Source: Candidatus Cloacimonadota bacterium (GTDB lineage Bacteria > Muiribacteriota > UBA6191). From it: 64,000 nt of DNA. A program made the position numbers and the translations under genes. Positions 9,055 through 17,537 of the stretch are shown here, one piece after another. The notes beneath the pieces were generated by a model, which was not told the origin of the DNA, did no database searches, and worked only from the letters and a program-made list of their open reading frames with translations. Every line of letters begins with the position of its first letter. Position 1 is the first letter of the stretch. Where the stretch lies: assembly GCA_023954715.1 (NCBI GenBank), contig JAGSHD010000001.1:124001-188000 (forward strand), read 5' to 3'.

Positions 9055-9960
9055 TCAATCGTCTTGTTTTAAGCCCTCAAAACTAAGATCTACATTTTCA
9101 TCAGACCTACTTTGTACTTCAACAACTTCACCGTTGTCATCTGATGTGTTTTTGATTATGGTTTTGATTCGATTGTAAATCTTTTTGTTTGAAGCAAGGC
9201 CAACATGGCCACTGTTTGTGATTTGAATGTTTTCAGCACCTTCAACTCCATAGCCCCTTAAACCATTTTTTTGCCAAAAGTTTACAAAGAGCTTTACATG
9301 ATCCGGCTTTTGAAAGTGCATAAACTTATTTTTCAGCTTACCACCGTTAGAGCCCGTTCTCGGGTCTAAAGTAATAACATTGTCTACTTTTATCTCAGAG
9401 GCTTGCAATTTATCTAAAAATTTAAAAGTCGCAATACCTGCACCAAAACTATGGCCTACAACTGTCAATTGTAGTTGATCTTTCATTAGATTAGACCATG
9501 TACTTACACAATCATAAGCTGCCTCGGTATCCGTCCAACCATAACCCTTTGTGGCAAAATTATAGTTAAGCTCTTTTTGAATTTTTCTGGTGATATTTTT
9601 ACGAACAAAACCAATATATTTAGACCCCAATCCCTCAAAAGAAATCACTAGATGACGTACACCTACTTTTTTAGAATCATAAGCTAATACGTCACAGCTT
9701 GCTGTAGGTGATAATACTTGATGGCTTGGATTTTGATCTGCTGAAATTATAGAGTCAGATCTTGTGGATATACTATCTTGTACTTCGTCAATAGGGCTTT
9801 TTGTACTAGAGATAAAGCTATCATCATTACTATTCACATCTAAAGTAGGACGAAGATTTTTTAATTCTTTTTGATTTTTAGTCGTCTCACAACCACAGAG
9901 CAAAAAACTCAAGAATATTACAAAACTAATTCGTTTTATTGAATGTGAAAAATAGGACAT
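9055..9960 (-). CDS. Lipoprotein with alpha/beta-hydrolase (lipase-like) domain
   Basis: The N-terminus ends in a lipobox (FLLCGC), so the protein should be lipid-anchored. About 75 residues of low-complexity Ser/Asp-rich linker follow. The hydrolase domain holds the nucleophile elbow GHSFGAG (near residue 168), a likely catalytic Asp in TLDPRTGSNG (near 198) and a likely His in NSGHVGLAS (near 250), the order of an alpha/beta-hydrolase triad. This suggests an envelope lipase or esterase; the substrate is unknown. It has no obvious Shine-Dalgarno sequence. TATATA ends about 3-5 bases before the ATG, so a very short leader is possible. It is convergent with the DUF2059-like gene. Confidence 0.75.
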   Translation of the reverse strand: MSYFSHSIKRISFVIFLSFLLCGCETTKNQKELKNLRPTLDVNSNDDSFISSTKSPIDEVQDSISTRSDSIISADQNPSHQVLSPTASCDVLAYDSKKVGVRHLVISFEGLGSKYIGFVRKNITRKIQKELNYNFATKGYGWTDTEAAYDCVSTWSNLMKDQLQLTVVGHSFGAGIATFKFLDKLQASEIKVDNVITLDPRTGSNGGKLKNKFMHFQKPDHVKLFVNFWQKNGLRGYGVEGAENIQITNSGHVGLASNKKIYNRIKTIIKNTSDDNGEVVEVQSRSDENVDLSFEGLKQDD

Positions 9961-10037
9961 ACTATATATACGTAAATAAACGGGATTTGTTTCTAGTTAA
10001 ATCTATAAAGTAATTACTCTATAGATCATGGACTAGT

Positions 10038-10667
10038 CTATTTAGCGTATAGCTTTTCAAACTTATAAATTTGTTGGGTCGTTTTTTTGTAATGATAGAT
10101 CAGCAAGGAATCTTTCAATATGTAAGAGTCTTCAGGGCTAACACCGGGTTCACCTTGTGGGATAGGGCGATTTTTGAAATATTTCTTCCAGTAATCTAGG
10201 GCCCCTGAGAAGTCCATAGGACTTGACTTAAATGTATTTGGTAAAACATGATTTAATGCATCGTAAACTAACTCGGAGCAATATAGTTTATTCACATCAT
10301 TTAAGACAAAATAAGTATCGTAATATTTACCCAAATGAGTCTCAGCTCTTTGGATCATCTTGTTTATTTGATCTTTATCTAGATAAGTTAGTCTTGTAAC
10401 TGCTATTTTATTTTTACAGTTTTTAAGGAATTTTGCTATCGGTGTGATCTTGACTCTAGGTACTGTCGCTTCAACCACAAAAAGATCATTATCTTGCCAC
10501 TTTAAAATACCAACATGAGCCCAATCACTTTTAGTCGTATCTTGTACACCATCACCAAAAGATGTACTCAAAGTTTGAAATATTAAGTCTCCCGATTTAA
10601 ATTTTGTTAAATCTAAAGAAAAGACGGAGCTGGCAAGTAGTAAATATAATAAAATATAGGTTTTCAT
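10038..10667 (-). CDS. Exported YiiX/YebB-like NlpC/P60-fold cysteine hydrolase
   Basis: A signal peptide (about 17 residues) is followed by FKSGDLIFQTLSTSFGDGVQ, KSDWAHVGIL with the probable catalytic His, and LYCSELVYDAL with the probable catalytic Cys. GKYYDTYF lies between. This order (SGDLIFQ, then H, then YCSELV) is that of the permuted NlpC/P60 family that includes E. coli YiiX (Peptidase_C92). Members may cleave amide or thioester bonds in lipids or peptides; the substrate is not known. Length 209 is typical. No ribosome binding site is obvious. It lies 77 bases upstream of the lipase-like lipoprotein gene on the same strand, so co-transcription is possible. Confidence 0.85.
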   Translation of the reverse strand: MKTYILLYLLLASSVFSLDLTKFKSGDLIFQTLSTSFGDGVQDTTKSDWAHVGILKWQDNDLFVVEATVPRVKITPIAKFLKNCKNKIAVTRLTYLDKDQINKMIQRAETHLGKYYDTYFVLNDVNKLYCSELVYDALNHVLPNTFKSSPMDFSGALDYWKKYFKNRPIPQGEPGVSPEDSYILKDSLLIYHYKKTTQQIYKFEKLYAK

Positions 10668-11288
10668 AATTAATGTAGTTTACTGAGATTATAACAAATG
10701 TCAATGATCGAAGTGAATATGCAATTAGTTTAAAAACTTGATCTACCTTGTAGTTAGACCCAAGATTACGATTTAGGCTTGAAAGTCGTTGTATGTCTCC
10801 ATTGTTGGGTAGTTATCGCAAGGGTCTTTGATAGTTCTTGGATGCACTCTCAATCTGATGCAGTTGGATAAATAGATTGCTCCGATTATTCACTCACAAC
10901 ATTCGCACTATCTACTTCTAAAGTAGTAGGATAATTGCATGAGGTTACTAAAATGCCCTCTCATGAAATGATCTTTGGTTTTCGTTATCGATGACTTGGT
11001 TTGATAAAATCCAGTAAGATTCCCTCATAAACTGGAGCAATTCGTAAAAACAGCTCACACAGAGGAGGCACTTTACTACCCACGCTTTGTATATTTCTAA
11101 AGATGGTTAGTTGTTTCATGAGAGTTCTTGTTATCCTTCTCACTACGCTATAGTGTTTCGTTTCATTGGATATGTTTTGGATTTATTAAGATGTTGGACT
11201 ACTGAAACAACTTAACTTGCCGAGCACAAGCAGCCACCAACACAACTTCGATTAGACGTAAGACGCCCAACTGCCTTGGAATAGTTGC
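10668..11288. other. Unexplained 620-base stretch, possibly a decayed gene
   Basis: This gap is richer in G+C (about 42% in the lines I counted) than its surroundings. It has no long ORF, but a short, protein-like minus-strand frame (10985-11119) is present and further short frames follow in shifted registers. I found no terminal inverted repeats, tRNA-like fold or attC-like pair. It may be the remnant of a transferred gene or insertion sequence, or hold a non-coding RNA. Confidence 0.4.
10985..11119 (-). pseudogene. Possible gene remnant, 44 codons
   Basis: From an ATG at 11119 the frame reads MKQLTIFRNIQSVGSKVPPL and continues to an ending with DFIKPSHR before a stop. The composition looks like a real protein start. 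Beyond the stop, a shifted frame stays open for about 30 codons, as expected after a frameshift. There is no ribosome binding site. I do not recognise the family; an insertion-sequence transposase is one possibility. Confidence 0.25.
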
Positions 11289-11732
11289 TTAAGGGGCTGG
11301 GTCTTTATTAAAAGACTGAATCATTTCATTAATAAAATATTCAGTAGTTGTTTTGCTAACAAGGATATATTCGTCATAAAATGACTTTGAGAGAATATTT
11401 AGAAACTTGATTCTTGATAAGCTATCAGCCTGAAAAAAGCTAGACATCGACGTATAGCCTTTTTGTGTTTCCCATAGATTAAAATAGTCAATTATAGCAC
11501 TTTCCCATAAAGGTAATGGGATCGAATCTAATGAGCTAATTTTATCGAATAGTTCGACAATATTAGGAGATGTATATAGTCGACTTAACTCTCTTAGTGC
11601 GCCAATATTATTAATAGGCCGCATAGATTGAGGTAATTTTTCAAACCAAGCCGACATTAATAAATCTATCGTTTCAGAAATTTTGATTTCGAAATTCGGA
11701 TCACTCGGTAAAAACACTTTAGGTGGGTACAT
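11289..11732 (-). CDS. Small hypothetical cytoplasmic protein
   Basis: The 147-residue product has no signal peptide or membrane helix and is mostly helical, with a Pro-rich start (MYPPKVFLPSDPNFEIKISE). No family is recognised. A consensus TATAAT lies on the minus strand at 11744-11739, placing the likely transcription start at or next to the A of the ATG at 11732. No Shine-Dalgarno sequence fits, so the mRNA may be leaderless. It stands alone, with the unexplained stretch downstream and a divergent alpha/beta-hydrolase gene upstream. Confidence 0.6.
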   Translation of the reverse strand: MYPPKVFLPSDPNFEIKISETIDLLMSAWFEKLPQSMRPINNIGALRELSRLYTSPNIVELFDKISSLDSIPLPLWESAIIDYFNLWETQKGYTSMSSFFQADSLSRIKFLNILSKSFYDEYILVSKTTTEYFINEMIQSFNKDPAP

Positions 11733-11738
11733 AAATTA

Positions 11739-11765
11739 ATTATAACATATCTCCTAACTTGTTAA
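11739..11765 (-). promoter_or_regulatory. Putative promoter giving a leaderless transcript
   Basis: TTAACA (11765-11760) and TATAAT (11744-11739) are separated by 15 bases. The -10 box ends 6 bases before the ATG of the 11289-11732 gene. Confidence 0.5.
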
Positions 11766-11909
11766 GACTCTTACTAACTTTATATAAAGCTTTTATTAAA
11801 AGCGTTCGAGGACACCGCAGGTCTAACAAATAAACCTAACGGAATTTGGAACGATACATTAAACTTCAAAATGAATTCGATACGCTATATAATCGAGTCT
11901 CAATATCTC

Positions 11910-11938
11910 TAAACAGATAACCACACATTTGGTATAAT
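11910..11938 (+). promoter_or_regulatory. Putative sigma-70 promoter of the 11967 gene
   Basis: TAAACA (11910-11915) and a perfect TATAAT (11933-11938) are 17 bases apart. The leader would be about 20 bases. Confidence 0.6.
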
Positions 11939-11966
11939 TAAAATTTATAAATTACCTTAGGCTTCT

Positions 11967-12794
11967 ATGACCCACATTCAACAATCTATGCTTAGAATCA
12001 CTTTAACGCTTCTCGTTTTGGTTCCTGTTATATTTATTGCTATAGTTTATTTTTTACAAGATTTATTACTTTTTCATAAAATTCCCAGCGAGCCCGGGAT
12101 CATTCGATATAACCTAAATCACTACCCAAACTCTGAAAAGACTCTTACAACTCCAGATGGAGTTAAACTTCATGGTTGGTTTGTACAAGATCCGTCTCCA
12201 AAAAAACATCCACTGGTATTTTACTTTGGAGGTAATGCTAGTAACGTAGAGTTTATCGTTGCTGATAAAAAATATATTCCTGGTATATCAGCTTGTACCT
12301 TTAATTATCGTGGATATGGATTGAGTGAGGGCAAGCCTTCTGAAAAAAAGATTGTAGAAGATGCTCTACTAATTTATAACTCCTATAAAGATAACCCAAA
12401 TATTGATCAAAACAATATAGTTATCATGGGAAGGTCTTTAGGTACAGGAGTGGCCATACAACTTGCAGCCAAGGTAGATGCTGCTAAACTAATCTTAGTT
12501 TCTCCTTATGACTCAATGATCAATACAGCTTATGATCATTATCCATTTTTACCAATCCAAATGATGTTAAAAAATCCATTCAAATCAGAAGATTTTATCG
12601 ATAAAGTTAAACAAAAAACTCTGATCATTTACGGAGATCAAGATCAAGTCGTCAGACCCGAGCGAACCTTAGCATTAATCAAAAAGTTCAAAGTCAAACC
12701 AAAAGTAGAAGTCTTTCAAGGCAGAGTACACAATGATGTATTTTCAGATCCTAACTATTGGCCTGTCATTAATGACTTTATATTAGGTGAGTAG
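11967..12794 (+). CDS. Membrane-anchored alpha/beta hydrolase (ABHD13/YfhR-like)
   Basis: An N-terminal membrane helix (residues 9-30) anchors a hydrolase of the COG1073 type. It shows the oxyanion block VFYFGGNASN, FNYRGYGLSEG, the nucleophile elbow MGRSLGTGVA (Ser near 154), the catalytic Asp in IIYGDQDQVV, and the His in GRVHNDVF. This set is typical of YfhR/BEM46/ABHD13 proteins, serine hydrolases with poorly defined ester or thioester substrates. The length of 275 is normal. A good promoter lies just upstream. The nucleotidyltransferase pair begins 6 bases after the stop, so the three genes are probably one operon, although no functional link is evident. Confidence 0.85.
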   Translation: MTHIQQSMLRITLTLLVLVPVIFIAIVYFLQDLLLFHKIPSEPGIIRYNLNHYPNSEKTLTTPDGVKLHGWFVQDPSPKKHPLVFYFGGNASNVEFIVADKKYIPGISACTFNYRGYGLSEGKPSEKKIVEDALLIYNSYKDNPNIDQNNIVIMGRSLGTGVAIQLAAKVDAAKLILVSPYDSMINTAYDHYPFLPIQMMLKNPFKSEDFIDKVKQKTLIIYGDQDQVVRPERTLALIKKFKVKPKVEVFQGRVHNDVFSDPNYWPVINDFILGE

Positions 12795-12800
12795 TACATA

Positions 12801-13748
12801 ATGAAAAAAGAAATAATACAATCCAACAATGTCGCTCTAGGGTCTGTAGTGGTAACACTTACAGATGTCAATACTAGTAATGGTTTAATAAAAGGTAGGG
12901 GTTCTATGGGCTCGATTACCCGAGTTCCTTACAATACAAAAGACAAATATACGATACAATTATTAGATAGTTCTGAAGTTTTCTTAACTAGAGAAAACTT
13001 CCAACTAAAAGGCGATTATTACGACTCTAATGTAATCAATTCTTCTGAGTCCAAAAAAATAAGTAACTTAAATGATTTCGTTATCTACAAATGTATCGTA
13101 GGTTCTAAAGCCTATGGTTTAGAGACTGAGTCATCAGATACAGATACAAGAGGTTTTTACTTACCTCCATCTGATCTCCATTGGTCTTTATATGGGGTGC
13201 CAGAGCAACTAGAGGATCAACAAAGTGATGAATGTTATTGGGAAATTGAAAAATTTTTAAAGTTGGCTCTTAAGGCAAACCCCAATATTTTGGAGTGTTT
13301 GTATAGCCCTGTAATTGTTAAATCTACACCAATTGCTGATGAAATCCTTCAAAACAAACATATATTTTTGTCAAAATTGGTTTATCAAACTTACAATGGA
13401 TATGTTTTAAACCAATTTAAGAAACTAAATCACGAGTTCAGTAAATGTGGCCAAGTCAAATGGAAACATGCCATGCATATAATACGTTTACTACTGAGCG
13501 GAATATCCACAATTAGAGACGGTTTTGTGAACGTTGATATCTCAAGTCATCGAGAGCAACTCTTAGCTATTAAAACTGGAAAACTTGAATGGTCTGAAGT
13601 AAACAAATGGAGACTAGCTTTACATAAAGACTTCGAATCCCAATACAAAAAAACCCCGCTGCCGGAGTTTCCGGACTATCAAAAGGCAAATGAACTATTG
13701 ATTCAAGCCCGAAAGGAAATGGTAAGTAAAAATGTATTTACCTTATGA
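12801..13748 (+). CDS. RlaP-type nucleotidyltransferase (DNA polymerase beta superfamily), long form
   Basis: Residues 95-310 carry the PF10127-type minimal nucleotidyltransferase: VIYKCIVGSKAYGLETESSD followed by TDTRGFYLPP, giving the GS motif and metal-binding Asp residues, then a conserved WEIEKFLKLALKANPNILE helix with NILECLYSP. The first 80 residues are a separate small beta-rich domain (GSVVVTLTDV, ITRVPYNT) not present in the shorter paralogue next door. RlaP proteins are linked to RNA repair in some bacteria and phages, but no RNA ligase is visible here. The stop overlaps the next gene by 17 bases, so the pair is translationally coupled. Confidence 0.85.
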   Translation: MKKEIIQSNNVALGSVVVTLTDVNTSNGLIKGRGSMGSITRVPYNTKDKYTIQLLDSSEVFLTRENFQLKGDYYDSNVINSSESKKISNLNDFVIYKCIVGSKAYGLETESSDTDTRGFYLPPSDLHWSLYGVPEQLEDQQSDECYWEIEKFLKLALKANPNILECLYSPVIVKSTPIADEILQNKHIFLSKLVYQTYNGYVLNQFKKLNHEFSKCGQVKWKHAMHIIRLLLSGISTIRDGFVNVDISSHREQLLAIKTGKLEWSEVNKWRLALHKDFESQYKKTPLPEFPDYQKANELLIQARKEMVSKNVFTL

Positions 13749-14493
13749 CAAATTAGATACCGCTATTGTACAAGCACCATACCCATTATTATTCGCTACT
13801 ATCAGTGGTGCACATCTTTATGGATTTCCCTCTAAAGACTCTGATTTCGACTTGAGAGGGGCTCATATATTAAAACGAGATGAGATCATTGGCTTATACG
13901 ACTTAAAAGATACCATAGACTTTACTAATATGGACCTTGGCATCGAGTTAGATTTGGTAACTCATGATATCACTAAGTTTTTTAGCATGTTGCTTAAGCG
14001 AAATGGATACGTGTTAGAGCAACTATACTCTCCATTAATTGTGCATACTAGCGACGAACATGATGAATTGAAAGAAATTGCGAAAGGGTGTGTTACAAGA
14101 CATCACTATCATCATTACTCAGGATTTTACAAAAGCCAGTTAAAAAAACTGCTCAAAGACGAACAACCAAAAGTCAAACCTTTGTTATATGCATTTAGAG
14201 TATTGTTTACAGGATTACATCTAATGCGTACTGGTACTATTGAAGCAAATATACTTAATTTGAATCAAGACCATAAATTACCCTACATTGATGATTTAGT
14301 TCAACAAAAAGTAAATGGAGATGAAAAGGGTTACTTAGAGTCTGATCAGTTTGATTTTTTTCTAAATGAGCTCACTAGATTTCATGAGATGCTTCTAAAA
14401 GAGGGTGAGGCTTCAACATTAAGAGAAGAACCAAATTGTAAAATACAAATCAATGATTTATTACTAAGACTTCGTAACTCCTATGGGGTTTAA
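13732..14493 (+). CDS. RlaP-type nucleotidyltransferase, short form
   Basis: The 253-residue protein is a paralogue of the upstream gene without the N-terminal extra domain. Motifs are ATISGAHLYGFPSKDSDFDL followed by RGAHIL, then LDLVTHDITKFFSMLL and YVLEQLYSPLIV. The helical C-terminus contains the conserved RHHYHHYSGFYKSQ and LYAFRVLFTGLHLMRTG. These are the features of the PF10127 family. It probably transfers a nucleotide to an RNA or protein substrate that is still unknown. Tandem pairs suggest either a heterodimer or two related substrates (inference). It ends 5 bases from the convergent DUF1697 gene. Confidence 0.85.
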   Translation: MYLPYDKLDTAIVQAPYPLLFATISGAHLYGFPSKDSDFDLRGAHILKRDEIIGLYDLKDTIDFTNMDLGIELDLVTHDITKFFSMLLKRNGYVLEQLYSPLIVHTSDEHDELKEIAKGCVTRHHYHHYSGFYKSQLKKLLKDEQPKVKPLLYAFRVLFTGLHLMRTGTIEANILNLNQDHKLPYIDDLVQQKVNGDEKGYLESDQFDFFLNELTRFHEMLLKEGEASTLREEPNCKIQINDLLLRLRNSYGV

Positions 14494-14498
14494 TCTTA

Positions 14499-15020
14499 TT
14501 AATTTTCACACATCGTTAAAATTTTATTGATAGTGTTTCTATTTCTAGCTGTAGTAACAACTCCTAAGATTTTTTCGACCTTTGCAGCTAGTTTAGACCG
14601 TCCTATTCCACTTGGTGCTAGCAAGTAAAACACTCGATCAGTAACTGTGAACTCTTCGTCAATAGCTTTGATGGACTCAAATTTTGATAGATCAATATCA
14701 TTAGGTGAGTCTTTTAAAAAGAAAAAGTGTTGTGACTTTGCATCCATGTTTTTGTACGGACTTTTATCCACCAATTTCTTTAACTCTAAATAATCTAAGA
14801 GCAATACTTTGCACTCAATATTAAAAGCCTCTTTGATTTTGTTTTGAATCACCGGCTCGAGATTGCTTAGGTCACTATCAAAAACAACATTACCACTTTG
14901 AATGTAGCTACGAACATTTTCAAGACCTATACTTTCAAGTATAGACTTTAACTCTGTCATTTTTATGATGTTGTATCCACCGACATTGATACCTCTAAAA
15001 AGTGCTATTTGTCTATTCAT
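14499..15020 (-). CDS. DUF1697 family protein
   Basis: The protein begins MNRQIALFRGINVGGYNIIK, the diagnostic DUF1697 start (ALLRGINVGG type). It continues with LKSILESIGLENVRSYIQSG and NVVFDSD, and ends with TTARNRNTINKI, also conserved in the family. At 173 residues it is full-length. Function is unknown; it is a ferredoxin-like fold found widely in bacteria. I chose the ATG at 15020 because GGAG lies 4-5 bases upstream; the 8 extra codons before it would run into the terminator hairpin. The hairpin's U-run touches this Shine-Dalgarno sequence, which bears on its expression. Confidence 0.88.
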   Translation of the reverse strand: MNRQIALFRGINVGGYNIIKMTELKSILESIGLENVRSYIQSGNVVFDSDLSNLEPVIQNKIKEAFNIECKVLLLDYLELKKLVDKSPYKNMDAKSQHFFFLKDSPNDIDLSKFESIKAIDEEFTVTDRVFYLLAPSGIGRSKLAAKVEKILGVVTTARNRNTINKILTMCEN

Positions 15021-15028
15021 AAAACTCC

Positions 15029-15055
15029 AAAAAAAAATCCCCAAAAAGGGGATTT
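15029..15055 (-). terminator. Intrinsic terminator downstream of ahcY
   Basis: On the minus strand AAATCCCC, loop TTTTT and GGGGATTT form an 8-base-pair GC-rich stem (15055-15048 with 15042-15035), followed by a run of T (15034-15029). It lies between ahcY and the DUF1697 gene and abuts that gene's ribosome binding site. Confidence 0.85.
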
Positions 15056-15066
15056 CTCATATTAAT

Positions 15067-15100
15067 CTCATTGGTAGAAACCATGCTTCTACCTAATGAG
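15067..15100 (-). other. Second hairpin in the ahcY 3' region
   Basis: CTCATTGGTAGAA (15067-15079) pairs with TTCTACC-t-AATGAG (15087-15100) around a 7-base loop with one bulged base. It lies 17 bases after the ahcY stop and has no T-run, so it may protect the ahcY message from 3' decay rather than end it. Confidence 0.6.
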
Positions 15101-15116
15101 AATATATACGCAGATT

Positions 15117-16439
15117 TTAGTATCTGTAGTGCTCAGGCTTGAATGGTCCTTCAACAGGAATCTTCAAGTATTCTGATTGCTTTTCAGTTAGAGTAGTTAG
15201 CTTAACACCTAATTGCTCTAAGTGTAATGCAGCTACTTCTTCATCTAATTTTTTAGGAAGCATATGAACACCGATTGGGTATTGATCCGGCTTAGTGAAT
15301 AACTCGATTTGAGCTAATACTTGGTTTGAAAAAGAACATGACATTACGAATGATGGATGTCCAGTTGCACAACCAAGATTTACTAGTCGTCCTCTTGCTA
15401 AAACGATAATAGCTTTACCGTTGTTTAAGTGGAACAAATCAACTTGTGGCTTGATGTTTTCTTCTTTAGCGTTTTTATCTAACCAAGACATTTCGATTTC
15501 TGAATCAAAGTGTCCAATGTTACATAAAATAGCTTTGTCTTTCATTTGTAACATGTGCTCATGAGTTACGATATCACAACAACCAGTAGTTGTTACGAAA
15601 ATGTCACCTTCAGCAGCAGCTTCATCCATAGTAGTTACTTGGTAACCTTCCATTACAGCTTGTAATGCATTGATAGGATCGATTTCAGTTACGATTACTC
15701 TAGCTCCAAGACCTTTCATAGCTGCAGCACAACCTTTACCAACGTCTCCGTATCCACCAACAACAACTACTTTACCAGCAATCATTACATCAGTAGCTCT
15801 TTTAAGACCGTCAGCTAAAGACTCTCTACATCCGTATAAGTTATCAAACTTAGATTTAGTTACAGAATCATTAACGTTAATAGCAGGAACTTTCAAAGTA
15901 CCTTCTTGAAACATTTCATATAATCTATGAACACCAGTAGTTGTTTCTTCAGTGATGCCTTTAATGTCAGTTAAAAGATCAGCAAACTTATCATGGATCA
16001 TGATAGTAACATCGCCACCGTCATCTAAGATCATGTTTGGCTTTGTTCCGTCAGGCCATAGGATTGTTTGCTCTAGACACCAATCATACTCTTCCTCTGT
16101 TTCACCTTTCCAAGCGAAAACAGGAACACCAGTAGCAGCGATTGCAGCAGCAGCGTGATCTTGAGTAGAATAAATGTTACATGAAGACCATCTTACGTTT
16201 GCACCTAAGTCAACCAAAGTTTCAATTAAAACAGCAGTTTGAATAGTCATGTGGATACAACCAATGATGTTTGCACCTTTTAATGGCTGAGAAGCTTTTA
16301 GCTTGTTTCTGATAGCCATTAATCCTGGCATTTCTTGCTCAGCTAATTTGATTTCTTTTCTTCCCCACTCAGCTAAAGATAAATCAGCTACTTTGAAGTC
16401 TTCATTTGCATTTTTTACTGTTTCTACAGCAGTACTCAT
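15117..16439 (-). CDS. ahcY: Adenosylhomocysteinase (S-adenosylhomocysteine hydrolase)
   Basis: It reversibly splits S-adenosylhomocysteine to adenosine and homocysteine in the cytoplasm, removing the product inhibitor of SAM-dependent methylation. Diagnostic blocks are [48 protein letters not shown], the NAD-binding [11 protein letters not shown], and the C-terminal FKPEHYRY with the conserved Lys-Tyr that reaches the NAD of the neighbouring subunit. The 440-residue length is typical. AAAGGA precedes the ATG at the proper distance. It is divergent from a LysR-type regulator, and a 16-base palindrome lies at its promoter, so specific regulation is likely. Downstream are a stabilising hairpin and an intrinsic terminator. 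Confidence 0.98.
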   Translation of the reverse strand: MSTAVETVKNANEDFKVADLSLAEWGRKEIKLAEQEMPGLMAIRNKLKASQPLKGANIIGCIHMTIQTAVLIETLVDLGANVRWSSCNIYSTQDHAAAAIAATGVPVFAWKGETEEEYDWCLEQTILWPDGTKPNMILDDGGDVTIMIHDKFADLLTDIKGITEETTTGVHRLYEMFQEGTLKVPAINVNDSVTKSKFDNLYGCRESLADGLKRATDVMIAGKVVVVGGYGDVGKGCAAAMKGLGARVIVTEIDPINALQAVMEGYQVTTMDEAAAEGDIFVTTTGCCDIVTHEHMLQMKDKAILCNIGHFDSEIEMSWLDKNAKEENIKPQVDLFHLNNGKAIIVLARGRLVNLGCATGHPSFVMSCSFSNQVLAQIELFTKPDQYPIGVHMLPKKLDEEVAALHLEQLGVKLTTLTEKQSEYLKIPVEGPFKPEHYRY

Positions 16440-16468
16440 AATAAGTCCTTTGGTTTTATATAATTTAA

Positions 16469-16484
16469 CAAACTAAATAGTTTG
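16469..16484. promoter_or_regulatory. Operator-like palindrome between ahcY and the LysR gene
   Basis: CAAACTA-aa-TAGTTTG is a perfect 7-base inverted repeat with a 2-base centre. It lies 30-45 bases upstream of the ahcY ATG, just upstream of an AT-rich TATATAA that could be the -10 region. It is a plausible site for the divergent LysR-type protein or another SAM-cycle regulator. Confidence 0.5.
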
Positions 16485-16602
16485 CATACATTCGATTTAA
16501 GAAAAAACTCTATTTACATAAGTTATTTCATTAAAACTATTGTAATAAAGACTCAAGTATTAGTAAAATTAGTTAAATTTATTTTTTTTGAAAGAATTTC
16601 TA

Positions 16603-17508
16603 ATGGACTATAACAAACTAAAAACCTTCGTAGAGTTAGCAAATACTGGAAGTGTAACACTTACAGCCGAAAAACTTTTTAGAACACAATCTGCAATTTC
16701 TCAACAACTTCAAAGTTTAGAAAGCCAATTAAACCTAATTTTGTTTGAAAGAAAAAAATCAAGAATCTATCTCACTAACGATGGCGAACGATTATATAAT
16801 TTTGCAAAACAACGGTTCCAAGAGATAGACGATGAACTTATTCGCATTTTAGATGACTCCAATCTAGTAGAAGGTGAAATAAAAATAGGTATCTTACCGG
16901 AGTTCTCTATCAATTTTTTACCTACTGTACTATCTCAATTTCAAGCTAAATTCAAAAAAGTCAGATTTAGACTGTATCAAGCTAGTGATAATCAAATCGA
17001 AGAACTACTCTTAAACAATAAAATTGATTTTGGTTTTGTAGTTAGTTTGGAGCATTCTGATATGTTTTTAACTAACGAAGTTATGACAAAACAAATGATG
17101 GCTGTTGCATCTAAAGAGTACTTATCTAAGCATAGTCCCATCAATGACTTTAAGGATTTAAAGGACCATAGTTTAATCGAGTTTGGAGAAAATTTTTTAA
17201 GTTTCGGAACTTGGTTAAAATACAATTACAAGAAATCAGTTTTAGATGAATTAAAAAAACGTAAGGCTACTATGATCATAGAAGATGACATCGGTATCAA
17301 AGAGATGGTGTTGCATCATTTAGGCATAGGTATTCTTCCTAGCTACTTGATACAAGATGAGCTAGAATCAGGAGAGCTTGTACCTGTTTTAAATCACCTT
17401 AATGCAGACGCTTTTCTAGTAAAGGTACTCATCGCTACAAGAAAAACCAGAACCAAAGATCTTTTAATGGGGCAATTTTATAAATTTGTTACTAATAGCA
17501 AAAACTAA
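16603..17508 (+). CDS. LysR-type transcriptional regulator
   Basis: The 301-residue protein begins MDYNKLKTFVELANTGSVTL, the LysR winged HTH, with the recognition region FRTQSAISQQLQSLESQLN and LFERKKSRIYLT. Residues 90-295 form the two-lobed periplasmic-binding-like effector domain (GEIKIGILPEF, ending with GIGILPSYLIQDE). I use the ATG at 16603; a TTG five codons earlier would also keep the frame but sits where the weak ribosome binding site GAAAG is. It is divergent from ahcY, and LysR proteins usually control the divergent gene and themselves. The double-cupin gene 29 bases downstream is probably co-transcribed. The effector is unknown; homocysteine or a related metabolite is a guess from context. 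Confidence 0.93.
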   Translation: MDYNKLKTFVELANTGSVTLTAEKLFRTQSAISQQLQSLESQLNLILFERKKSRIYLTNDGERLYNFAKQRFQEIDDELIRILDDSNLVEGEIKIGILPEFSINFLPTVLSQFQAKFKKVRFRLYQASDNQIEELLLNNKIDFGFVVSLEHSDMFLTNEVMTKQMMAVASKEYLSKHSPINDFKDLKDHSLIEFGENFLSFGTWLKYNYKKSVLDELKKRKATMIIEDDIGIKEMVLHHLGIGILPSYLIQDELESGELVPVLNHLNADAFLVKVLIATRKTRTKDLLMGQFYKFVTNSKN

Positions 17509-17537
17509 TATTTACTATACAAGTAAAGGCATTACTT

